A stretch of 64,000 nt of DNA, from the NCBI GenBank assembly GCA_032207245.1, contig CM063500.1:80848093-80912092 (forward strand), in the 5' to 3' direction. Of the stretch, positions 48,301-60,650 are shown one piece after another (the first letter of the stretch is position 1; every line of letters starts with the position of its first letter). The notes beneath the pieces were generated by a model. That model was not told the origin of the DNA, did not search any database, and saw only the letters and a program-made list of their open reading frames with translations. The stretch is from Pardosa pseudoannulata (lineage: Eukaryota; Arthropoda; Arachnida; Araneae; Lycosidae). The translations under genes were made by a program, and so were the position numbers.

Positions 48301-51300
48301 TTTTTATTTGTCATTCAGATAACTATAGTATCCGTTGAAGGGTGTGAGTGCTGGGATGCCCGCGGAGAAGTCTGAATTGTAATTGGAGAAGGTATTTGTC
48401 ATTTCTCTTATGTTTATTTTCTTTAGTATTTTGTTAAATTTGTTCCATTTTTATAACTATTTTTATTTGTCATTCAGATAACTATAGTATCCGTTGAAGG
48501 GTGTGAGTGCTGGGATGCCCGCGGAGAAGTCTGAATTGTAATTGGAGAAGGTATTTGTCATTTCTCTTATGTTTATTTTCTTTAGTATTTTGTTAAATTT
48601 GTTCCATTTTTATAACTATATTTATTTGTCATTCAGATAACTATAGTATCCGTTGAAGGGTGTGAGTGCTGGGATGCCCGCGGAGAAGTCTGAATTGTAA
48701 TTGGAGAAGGTATTTGTCATTTTTCTTATGTTTATTTTCTTTAGTATTTTTGTTAAATTTGTTCCATTTTTATAACTATATTTATTTGTCATTCAGATAA
48801 CTATAGTATCCGTTGAAGGGTGTGAGTGCTGGGATGCCCGCGGAGAAGTCTGAATTGTAATTGGAGAAGGTATTTGTCATTTCTCTTATGTTTATTTTCT
48901 TTAGTATTTTGTTAAATTTGTTCCATTTTTATAACTATTTTTATTTGTCATTCAGATAACTATAGTATCCGTTGAAGGGTGTGAGTGCTGGGATGCCCGC
49001 GGAGAAGTCTGAATTGTAATTGGAGAAGGTATTTGTCATTTCTCTTATGTTTATTTTCTTTAGTATTTTGTTAAATTTGTTCCATTTTTATAACTATTTT
49101 TATTTGTCATTCAGATAACTATATAACTATAGTTGAAGGGTGTGAGTGCTGGGATGCCCGCGGAGAAGTCTGAATTGTAATTGGAGAAGGTATTTGTCAT
49201 TTCTCTTATGTTTATTTTCTTTAGTATTTTAGTTAAAATTGTTCCATTTTTATAACTATTTTTGTTTGTCATTCAGATAACTATAGTATCCGTTGAAGGG
49301 TGTGAGTGCTGGGATGCCCGCGGAGAAGTCTGAATTGTAATTGGAGAAGGTATTTGTCATTTCTCTTATGTTTATTTTCTTTAGTATTTTTGTTAAATTT
49401 GTTCCATTTTTATAACTATTTTTATTTGTCATTCAGATAACTATAGTATCCGTTGAAGGTTGTGAGTGCTGGGATGCCCGCGGAGAAGTCTGAATTGTAA
49501 TTGGAGAAGGTATTTGTCATTTCTCTTATGTTTATTTTCTTTAGTATTTTTGTTATTAAATTTGTTCCATTTTTATAACTATTTTTATTTGTCATTCAGA
49601 TAACTATAGTATCCGTTGAAGGGTGTGAGTGCTGGGATGCCCGCGGAGAAGTCTGAATTGTAATTGGAGAAGGTATTTGTCATTTCTCTTATGTTTATTT
49701 TCTTTAGTATTTTGTTAAATTTGTTCCATTTTTATAACTATTTTTATTTGTCATTCAGATAACTATAGTATCCGTTGAAGGGTGTGAATGCTGGGATGCC
49801 CGCGGAGAAGTCTGAATTGTAATTGGAGAAGGTATTTGTCATTTCTCTTATGTTTATTTTCTTTAGTATTTTGTTAAATTTGTTCCATTTTTATAACTAT
49901 TTTTATTTGTCATTCAGATAACTATAGTATCCGTTGAAGCGTGTGAGTGCTGGGATGCCCGCGGAGAAGTCTGAATTGTAATTGGAGAAGGTATTTGTCA
50001 TTTCTCTTATGTTTATTTTCTTTAGTATTTTGTTAAATTTGTTCCATTTTTATAACTATTTTTATTTGTCATTCAGATAACTATAGTATCCGTTGAAGGG
50101 TGTAAATGCTGGGATGCCCGCGGAGAAGTCTGAATTGTAATTGGAGAAGGTATTTGTCATTTCTCTTATGTTTATTTTCTTTAGTATTTTGTTAAATTTG
50201 TTCCATTTTTATAACTATTTTTATTTGTCATTCAGATAACTATAGTATCCGTTGAAGGGTGTGAGTGCTGGATGCCCGCGGAGAAGTCTGAATTGTAATT
50301 GGAGAAGGTATTTGTCATTTCTCTTATGTTTATTTTCTTTAGTATTTTGTTAAATTTGTTCCATTTTTATAACTATTTTTATTTGTCATTCAGATAACTA
50401 TAGTATCCGTTGAAGGGTGTGAGTGCTGGGATGCCCGCGGAGAAGTCTGAATTGTAATTGGAGAAGGTATTTGTCATTTCTCTTATGTTTATTTTCTTTA
50501 GTATTTTTGTTAAATTTGTTCCATTTTTATAACTATTTTTATTTGTCATTCAGATAACTATAGTATCCGTTGAAGGGTGTGAGTGCTGGGATGCCCGCGG
50601 AGAAGTCTGAATTGTAATTGGAGAAGGTATTTGTCATTTCTCTTATGTTTATTTTCTTTAGTATTTTTGTTAAATTTGTTCCATTTTTATAACTATTTTT
50701 ATTTGTCATTCAGATAACTATAGTATCCGTTGAAGGGTGTGAGTGCTGGGATGCCCGCGGAGAAGTCTGAATTGTAATTGGAGAAGGTATTTGTCATTTC
50801 TCTTATGTTTATTTTCTTTAGTATTTTGTTAAATTTGTTCCATTTTTTATAATTTTTATTTGTCATTCAGATAACTATAGTATCCGTTGAAGGGTGTGAG
50901 TGCTGGGATGCCCGCGGAGAAGTCTGAATTGTAATTGGAGAAGGTATTTGTCATTTCTCTTATGTTTATTTTCTTTAGTATTTTGTTAAATTTGTTCCAT
51001 TTTTATAACTATTTTTATTTTTCATTTAGAGAAGTATCCTTTGAAGGGTGTGAATGCTGGGATGCCCGCGGAGAAGTCTGAATTGTAATTGGAGAAGGTA
51101 TTTGTCATTTCTCTTATGTTTATTTTCTTTAGTATTTTTGTTAAATTTGTTCCATTTTTATAACTATTTTTATTTGTCATTCAGATAACTATAGTATCCG
51201 TTGAAGGGTGTGAGTGCTGGGATGCCCGCGGGAGAAGTCTGAATTGTAATTGGAGAAGGTATTTGTCATTTCTCTTATGTTTATTTTCTTTAGTATTTTT

Positions 51301-54300
51301 GTTAAATTTGTTCCATTTTTTGTGTATAACTATTTTTTATTTTGTCATTCAGATAACTATAGTATCCGTTGAAGGGTGTGAGTGCTGGGATGCCCGCGGA
51401 GAAGTCTGAATTGTAATTGGAGAAGGTATTTGTCATTTCTCTTATGTTTATTTCTTTAGTATTTTGTTAAATTTGTTCCATTTTTATAACTATTTTTATT
51501 TGTCATTCAGATAACTATAGTATCCGTTGAAGGGTGTGAATGCTGGGATGCCCGCGGAGAAGTCTGAATTGTAATTGGAGAAGGTATTTGTCATTTCTCT
51601 TATGTTTATTTTCTTTAGTATTTTTGTTAAATTTGTTTCATTTTAACAACTTTTTTCATTTGTCATTCAGATAAGTATCCGTTGAAGGGTGTGAATGCTG
51701 GGATGCCCGCGGAGAAGTCTGAATTGTAATTGGAGAAGGTATTTGTCATTTCTCTTATGTTTATTTTCTTTAGTATTTTGTTAAATTTGTTCCATTTTTA
51801 TAACTTTTTTTATTTGTCATTCAGATAACTATAGTATCCGTTGAAGGGTGTGAGTGCTGGGATGCCCGCGGAGAAGTCTGAATTGTAATTGGAGAAGGTA
51901 TTTGTCATTTCTCTTATGTTTATTTTCTTTAGTATTTTGTTAAATTTGTTCCATTTTTATAACTATTTTTATTTGTCATTCAGATAACTATAGTATCCGT
52001 TGAAGGGTGTGAATGCTGGGATGCCCGCGGAGAAGTCTGAATTGTAATTGGAGAAGGTATTTGTCATTTCTCTTATGTTTATTTTCTTTAGTATTTTGTT
52101 AAATTTGTTCCATTTTTATAACTATTTTTATTTGTCATTCAGATAACTATAGTATCCGTTGAAGGGTGTGAGTGCTGGGATGCCCGCGGAGAAGTCTGAA
52201 TTGTAATTGGAGAAGGTATTTGTCATTTCTCTTATGTTTATTTTCTTTAGTATTTTTGTTAAAATTGTTCCATTTTTATAACTATTTTGTTTTGTCATTC
52301 AGATAACTATAGTATCCGTTGAAGGGTGTGAGTGCTGGGATGCCCGCGGAGAAGTCTGAATTGTAATTGGAGAAGGTATTTGTCATTTCTCTTATGTTTA
52401 TTTTCTTTAGTATTTTGTTAAATTTGTTCCATTTTTATAACTATTTTTATTTGTCATTCAGATAACTATAGTATCCGTTGAAGGGTGTGAGTGCTGGGAT
52501 GCCCGCGGAGAAGTCTGAATTGTAATTGGAGAAGGTATTTGTCATTTCTCTTATGTTTATTTTCTTTAGTATTTTGTTAAATTTGTTCCATTTTTATAAC
52601 TATTTTTATTTGTCATTCAGATAACTATAGTATCCGTTGAAGGGTGTGAGTGCTGGGATGCCCGCGGAGAAGTCTGAATTGTAATTGGAGAAGGTATTTG
52701 TCATTTCTCTTATGTTTATTTTCTTTAGTATTTTTGTTAAATTTGTTCCATTTTTATAACTATTTTTATTTGTCATTCAGATAACTATAGTATCCGTTGA
52801 AGGGTGTGAGTGCTGGGATGCCCGCGGAGAAGTCTGAATTGTAATTGGAGAAGGTATTTGTCATTTCTCTTATGTTTATTTTCTTTAGTATTTTGTTAAA
52901 TTTGTTCCATTTTTATAACTATTTTTATTTGTCATTCAGATAACTATAGTATCCGTTGAAGGGTGTGAGTGCTGGGATGCCCGCGGAGAAGTCTGAATTG
53001 TAATTGGAGAAGGTATTTGTCATTTCTCTTATGTTTATTTTCTTTAGTATTTTGTTAAATTTGTTCCATTTTTATAACTATTTTTATTTGTCATTCAGAT
53101 AACTATAGTATCCGTTGAAGGGTGTGAGTGCTGGGATGCCCGCGGAGAAGTCTGAATTGTAATTGGAGAAGGTATTTGTCATTTCTCTTATGTTTATTTT
53201 CTTTAGTATTTTGTTAAATTTGTTCCATTTTTATAACTATTTTTATTTGTCATTCAGATAACTATAGTATCCGTTGAAGGGTGTGAGTGCTGGGATGCCC
53301 GCGGAGAAGTCTGAATTGTAATTGGAGAAGGTATTTGTCATTTCTCTTATGTTTATTTTCTTTAGTATTTTGTTAAATTTGTTCCATTTTTATAACTATT
53401 TTTATTTGTCATTCAGATAACTATAGTATCCTTTGAAGGGTGTGAATGCTGGGATGCCCGCGGAGAAGTCTGAATTGTAATTGGAGAAGGTATTTGTCAT
53501 TTCTCTTATGTTTATTTTCTTTAGTATTTTGTTAAATTTGTTCCATTTTTATAACTATTTTTATTTGTCATTCAGATAACTATAGTATCCGTTGAAGGGT
53601 GTGAGTGCTGGGATGCCGCGGAGAAGTCTGAATTGTAATTGGAGAAGGTATTTGTCATTTCTCTTATGTTTATTTTCTTTAGTATTTTGTTAAATTTGTT
53701 CCATTTTTATAACTATTTTTATTTGTCATTCAGATAACTATAGTATCCGTTGAAGGGTGTGAATGCTGGGATGCCCGCGGAGAAGTCTGAATTGTAATTG
53801 GAGAAGGTATTTGTCATTTCTCTTATGTTTATTTTCTTTAGTATTTTGTTAAATTTGTTCCATTTTTATAACTATTTTTATTTGTCATTCAGATAACTAT
53901 AGTATCCGTTGAAGGGTGTGAGTGCTGGGATGCCCGCGGAGAAGTCTGAATTGTAATTGGAGAAGGTATTTGTCATTTCTCTTATGTTTATTTTCTTTAG
54001 TATTTTGTTAAATTTGTTCCATTTTTATAACTATTTTTATTTGTCATTCAGATAACTATAGTATCCGTTGAAGGGTGTGAGTGCTGGGATGCCCGCGGAG
54101 AAGTCTGAATACTGTAATTGGAGAAGGTATTTGTCATTTCTCTTATGTTTATTTTCTTTAGTATTTTGTTAAATTTGTTCCATTTTTATAACTATTTTTA
54201 TTTGTCATTCAGATAACTATAGTATCCGTTGAAGGGTGTGAGTGCTGGGATGCCCGCGGAGAAGTCTGAATTGTAATTGGAGAAGGTATTTGTCATTTCT

Positions 54301-55330
54301 CTTATGTTTATTTTCTTTAGTATTTTTATTAAATTTGTTCCATTTTTATAACTATTTTTATTTGTCATTCAGATAACTATAGTATCCGTTGAAGGGTGTG
54401 AGTGCTGGGATGCCCGCGGAGAAGTCTGAATTGTAATTGGAGAAGGTATTTGTCATTTCTCTTATGTTTATTTTCTTTAGAATTTTTGTTAAATTTGTTC
54501 CATTTTTATAACTATTTTTATTTGTCATTCAGATAACTATAGTATCCGTTGAAGGGTGTGAGTGCTGGGATGCCCGCGGAGAAGTCTGAATTGTAATTGG
54601 AGAAGGTATTTGTCATTTCTCTTATGTTTATTTTCTTTAGTATTTTTGTTAAATTTGTTCCATTTTTATAACTATTTTTATTTGTCATTCAGATAACTAT
54701 AGTATCCGTTGAAGGGTGTGTGAGTGCTGGGATGCCCGCGGAGAAGTCTGAATTGTAATTGGAGAAGGTATTTGTCATTTCTCTTATGTTTATTTTCTTT
54801 AGTATTTTTGTTAAATTTGTTCCATTTTTATAACTATTTTTATTTGTCATTCAGATAACTATAGTATCCGTTGAAGGGTGTGAGTGCTGGGATGCCCGCG
54901 GAGAAGTCTGAATTGTAATTGGAGAAGGTATTTGTCATTTCTCTTATGTTTATTTTATTAAGTATTTTAGTTAAATTTGTTCCATTTTTATATTTATTTT
55001 TATTTGTCATTCAGATAACTATAGTATCCGTTGAAGGGTGTGAGTGCTGGGATGCCCGCGGAGAAGTCTGAATTGTAATTGGAGAAGGTATTTGTCATTT
55101 CTCTTATGTTTATTTTCTTTAGTATTTTTGTTAAATTTGTTCCATTTTTATAACTATTTTTATTTGTCATTCAGATAACTATAGTATCCGTTGAAGGGTG
55201 TGAGTGCTGGGATGCCCGCGGAGAAGTCTGAATTGTAATTGGAGAAGGTATTTGTCATTTCTCTTATGTTTATTTTCTTTAGTATTTTGTTAAATTTGTT
55301 CCATTTTTATAACTATTTTTATTTGTCATT

Positions 55331-57832
55331 CAGATAACTATAGTATCCGTTGAAGGGTGTGAGTGCTGGGATGCCCGCGGAGAAGTCTGAATTGTAATTG
55401 GAGAAGGTATTTGTCATTTCTCTTATGTTTATTTTCTTTAGTATTTTTGTTAAATTTGTTCCATTTTTATAACTATTTTTATTTGTCATTCAGATAACTA
55501 TAGTATCCGTTGAAGGGTGTGAGTGCTGGGATGCCCGCGGAGAAGTCTGAATTGTAATTGGAGAAGGTATTTGTCATTTCTCTTATGTTTATTTTCTTTA
55601 GTATTTTTGTTAAATTTGTTCCATTTTTATAACTATTTTTATTTGTCATTCAGATAACTATAGTATCCGTTGAAGGGTGTGAGTGCTGGGATGCCCGCGG
55701 AGAAGTCTGAATTGTAATTGGAGAAGGTATTTGTCATTTCTCTTATGTTTATTTTCTTTAGTATTTTTGTTAAATTTGTTCCATTTTTATAACTATTTTT
55801 ATTTGTCATTCAGATAACTATAGTATCCGTTGAAGGGTGTGAGTGCTGGGATGCCCGCGGAGAAGTCTGAATTGTAATTGGAGAAGGTATTTGTCATTTC
55901 TCTTATGTTTATTTTCTTTAGTATTTTTGTTAAATTTGTTCCATTTTTATAACTATTTTTATTTGTCATTCAGATAACTATAGTATCCGTTGAAGGGTGT
56001 GAGTGCTGGGATGCCCGCGGAGAAGTCTGAATTGTAATTGGAGAAGGTATTTGTCATTTCTCTTATGTTTATTTTCTTTAGTATTTTAGTTAAATTTGTT
56101 CCATTTTTATAACTATTTTTATTTGTCATTCAGATAACTATAGTATCCGTTGAAGGGTGTGAGTGCTGGGATGCCCGCGGAGAAGTCTGAATTGTAATTG
56201 GAGAAGGTATTTGTCATTTCTCTTATGTTTATTTTCTTTAGTATTTTAGTTAAATTTGTTCCATTTTTATAACTATTTTTATTTGTCATTCAGATAACTA
56301 TAGTATCCGTTGAAGGGTGTGAGTGCTGGGATGCCCGCGGAGAAGTCTGAATTGTAATTGGAGAAGGTATTTGTCATTTCTCTTATGTTTATTTTCTTTA
56401 GTATTTTTGTTAAATTTGTTCCATTTTTATAACTATTTTTATTTGTCATTCAGATAACTATAGTATCCGTTGAAGGGTGTGAGTGCTGGGATGCCCGCGG
56501 AGAAGTCTGAATTGTAATTGGAGAAGGTATTTGTCATTTCTCTTATGTTTATTTTCTTTAGTATTTTTGTTAAATTTGTTCCATTTTTATAACTATTTTT
56601 ATTTGTCATTCAGATAACTATAGTATCCGTTGAAGGGTGTGAGTGCTGGGATGCCCGCGGAGAAGTCTGAATTGTAATTGGAGAAGGTATTTGTCATTTC
56701 TCTTATGTTTATTTTCTTTAGTATTTTGTTAAATTTGTTCCATTTTTATAACTATTTTTATTTGTCATTCAGATAACTATAGTATCCGTTGAAGGGTGTG
56801 AGTGCTGGGATGCCCGCGGAGAAGTCTGAATTGTAATTGGAGAAGGTATTTGTCATTTCTCTTATTTTTATTTTCTTTAGTATTTTTGTTAAATTTGTTC
56901 CATTTTTATAACTATTTTTATTTGTCATTCAGATAACTATAGTATCCGTTGAAGGGTGTGAGTGCTGGGATGCCCGCGGAGAAGTCTGAATTGTAATTGG
57001 AGAAGGTATTTGTCATTTCTCTTATGTTTATTTTCTTTAGTATTTTTGTTAAATTTGTTCCATTTTTATAACTATTTTTATTTGTCATTCAGATAACTAT
57101 AGTATCCGTTGAAGGGTGTGAGTGCTGGGATGCCCGCGGAGAAGTCTGAATTGTAATTGGAGAAGGTATTTGTCATTTCTCTTATGTTTATTTTCTTTAG
57201 TATTTTTGTTAAATTTGTTCCATTTTTATAACTATTTTTATTTGTCATTCAGATAACTATAGTATCCGTTGAAGGGTGTGAGTGCTGGGATGCCCGCGGA
57301 GAAGTCTGAATTGTAATTGGAGAAGGTATTTGTCATTTCTCTTATGTTTATTTTCTTTAGTATTTTTGTTAAATTTGTTCCATTTTTATAACTATTTTTA
57401 TTTGTCATTCAGATAACTATAGTATCCGTTGAAGGGTGTGAGTGCTGGGATGCCCGCGGAGAAGTCTGAATTGTAATTGGAGAAGGTATTTGTCATTTCT
57501 CTTATGTTTATTTTCTTTAGTATTTTTGTTAAATTTGTTCCATTTTTATAACTATTTTTATTTGTCATTCAGATAACTATAGTATCCGTTGAAGGGTGTG
57601 AGTGCTGGGATGCCCGCGGAGAAGTCTGAATTGTAATTGGAGAAGGTATTTGTCATTTCTCTTATGTTTATTTTCTTTAGTATTTTTGTTAAATTTGTTC
57701 CATTTTTATAACTATTTTTATTTGTCATTCAGATAACTATAGTATCCGTTGAAGGGTGTGAGTGCTGGGATGCCCGCGGAGAAGTCTGAATTGTAATTGG
57801 AGAAGGTATTTGTCATTTCTCTTATGTTTATT
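55331..57832 (+). repeat. Second homogenised satellite block of 160-bp units, ending at a gap
   Basis: Units step by exactly 160 bp for almost the whole block (one 159-bp unit near 56720). Only a tattttagtt variant at about 56080 and 56240 and one ttatttttatt at 56865 break the identity. The block stops at the second N run. Confidence 0.85.
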
Positions 57833-57932
57833 NNNNNNNNNNNNNNNNNNNNNNNNNNNNNNNNNNNNNNNNNNNNNNNNNNNNNNNNNNNNNNNNNNNN
57901 NNNNNNNNNNNNNNNNNNNNNNNNNNNNNNNN
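57833..57932. other. Assembly gap of exactly 100 N
   Basis: Clean, homogenised satellite lies to the left and indel-rich satellite to the right, with orientation preserved. The gap size is a placeholder. Confidence 0.97.
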
Positions 57933-60650
57933 TCTGAATTGTAATTGGAGAAGGTATTTGTCATTTCTTATGTTTATTTTCTTTAGTATTTTGTTAAAGT
58001 TCCATTTTTATAACTATTTTTATTTGTCATTCAGATAACTATAGTATCCGTTGAAGGGTGTGAGTGCTGGGATGCCCGCGGAGAAGTCTGAATTGTAATT
58101 GGAGAAGGTATTTGTCATTTCTCTTATGTTTATTTTCTTTAGTATTTTGTTAAATTTGTTCCATTTTTATAACTATTTTTATTTGTCATTCAGATAACTA
58201 TAGTATCCGTTGAAGGGTGTGAGTGCTATGCCCGCGGAGAAGTCTGAATTGTAATTGGAGAAGGTATTTGTCATTTCTCTTATGTTTATTTTCTTTAGTA
58301 TTTTAGTTAAATTTGTTCCATTTTTATAACTATTTTTATTTGTCATTCAGATAACTATATTATCCGTTGAAGGGTGTGAGTGCTGGGATGCCCGCGGAGA
58401 AGTCTGAATTGTAATTGGAGAAGGTATTTGTCATTTCTCTTATGTTTATTTTCTTTAGAATTTTTGTTAAATTTGTCCATTTTTATATCTATTTTTATTT
58501 GTCATTCAGATAACTATAGTATCCGTTGAATGTGAGTGCTGGGATCGGAGAACTGAATTGTAATTGGAGAAGGTATTTGTCATTTCTCTTATGTTTATTT
58601 TCTTTAGTTGTTAAATTTGTTCCATTTTATAACTATTTTTATTTGTCATTCAGATAACTATAGTATCCGTTGAAGGGTGTGAGTGCTGGGATGCCCGCGG
58701 AGAAGTCTGAATTGTAATTGGAGAAGGTATTTGTCATTTCTCTTATGTTTATTTTCTAGTATTGTTAAATTTGTTCCATTTTTATAACTATTTTTATTGT
58801 CATTCAGATAACTATAGTATCCGTTGAAGGGTGTGAGTGCTGGGATGCCCGCGCAGAAGTCTGAATTGTAATTGGAGAAGGTATTTGTCATTTCTCTTAT
58901 GTTTATTTTCTTTAGTATTTTGTTAAATTTGTTCCATTTTTATAACTATTTTTATTTGTCATTCAGATAACTATAGTATCCGTTGAAGGGTGTGAGTGCT
59001 GGGATGCCCGCGGAGAAGTCTGAATTGTAATTGGAGAAGGTATTTGTCATTTCTCTTATGTTTATATTCTTTAGTATTTTGTTAAATTTGTTCCATTTTT
59101 ATAACTATTTTTATTTGTCATTCAGATAACTATAGTATCCGTTGAAGGGTGTGAGTGCTGGGATGCCCGCGGAGAAGTCTGAATTGTAATTGGAGAAGGT
59201 ATTTGTCATTTCTCTTATGTTATTTTCTTTAGTATTTTGTTAAATTTGTTCCATTTTTATAACTATTTTTATTTGTCATTCAGATAACTATATTATCCGT
59301 TGAAGGGTGTGTGTGCTGGGATGTACGCGGAGAAGTCTGAATTGTAATTAGAGAAGGTATTTGTCATTTCCCTTATGTTTATTTTCTTTAGAATTTTAGT
59401 TAAATTTCTTCCATTTTTATAACTATTTTTATGTCATTCAGATAACTATAGTATCTGTTGAAATGTGTGAGTGCTGGGATGCCCGCGGAGAAGTCTGAAT
59501 TGTAATTGGAGAAGTTATTTGTCATTTCTCTTATGTTTATTTTTTCTTTAGTATTTTAGATTTGTTCCATTTTTTATAACTATTTTATTTGTCATTCAGA
59601 TAACTATAGTATCCGTTGAAGGGTGTGAGTGCTGGGATGCCGCGGAGATGTCTGTAATTGGAGAAGGTATTTGTCATTTCTCTTATGTTTATTTTGTTTT
59701 TTTGTTAAATTTGTTCCATTTTTATAACTATTTTTATTTGTCATTCAGATACTATAGTATCCGTTGAAGGGTGTGAGTGCTGGGATGCCCGCGGAGAAGT
59801 CTGAATTGTATAATTGTTTTGTCATTTTCTTCTTATTTGTTTTATAGTATTTTTTAAATTGTGTTCCATTTTTATAACTATTTTTATTTGTCATTCAGAT
59901 AACTATATATAAGGTGTGATGCCCGCGGAGAAGTCTGAAATTGTAATTGGAGGAAGGTCATTTCTCTTATGTTTATTTTCTAGTAATTTTGTTAAATTTG
60001 TTTTTGTCATTTTTTTTGTCATTAGATAACTATAGTATCCTTGAAGGGTGGTGATGCAGGTCACAGAAATTTTAAATGGTAGAATTTGGTATTTGTCATT
60101 TCTCTTATGTATTTTCTTTAGTATTTTTTCTTTGTTTAAATTTGTCATTCCATTTTTTATTTGTTCTTATGTTTATTTTCTTTAGTATTTGTTCCATTTT
60201 ATAACTATCAGAATCCGTTGAAGTGTGAGTGCTGAATTGGAGGATGAGAAGTTCCGTGAATTTTGTAATTGGAGAAGGTATTTGTCATTTCTCTTATTTG
60301 TTTAATTTTCAGTAAATTGAATTGTATAAATTTGTTCCATATTTATTAATTCTATATTATTTGTTTTCGATTCAGATAACAATAGTATACCGGTAGAAGG
60401 GTGTGATTGCTGGGATGCCCGGAAATTTTTATCATTCAGATAACTATAGTATTTGAAAGTGCTGGGATGCCCGCGGAGAAGGTAATATTTGTCATTTCTC
60501 TTTTATTGTTATTTTTATAACTTTAGTCATCAGATTTTATCCGTTGAAATGAGTGCTGGGATGCCCGGAGAAGTCTGAATGTAATTGGAGAAGGTATTTG
60601 TCATTTATGTTTAGGTATTGTGTCATTTCTCTTATGTTTATTTTCTTTAG
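57933..60650 (+). repeat. Degenerate satellite stretch right of the gap
   Basis: Deletions begin at once (tgttaaagttcc at 57990, gtgctatgcccg at 58225, gctgggatcggagaactg at 58545) and worsen until 59800-60640, where monomers are scrambled, shortened or fused. From about 60650 the array is regular again. The bias to indels beside a gap suggests a poorly corrected contig end; true decay of older monomers is the alternative. Confidence 0.8.
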
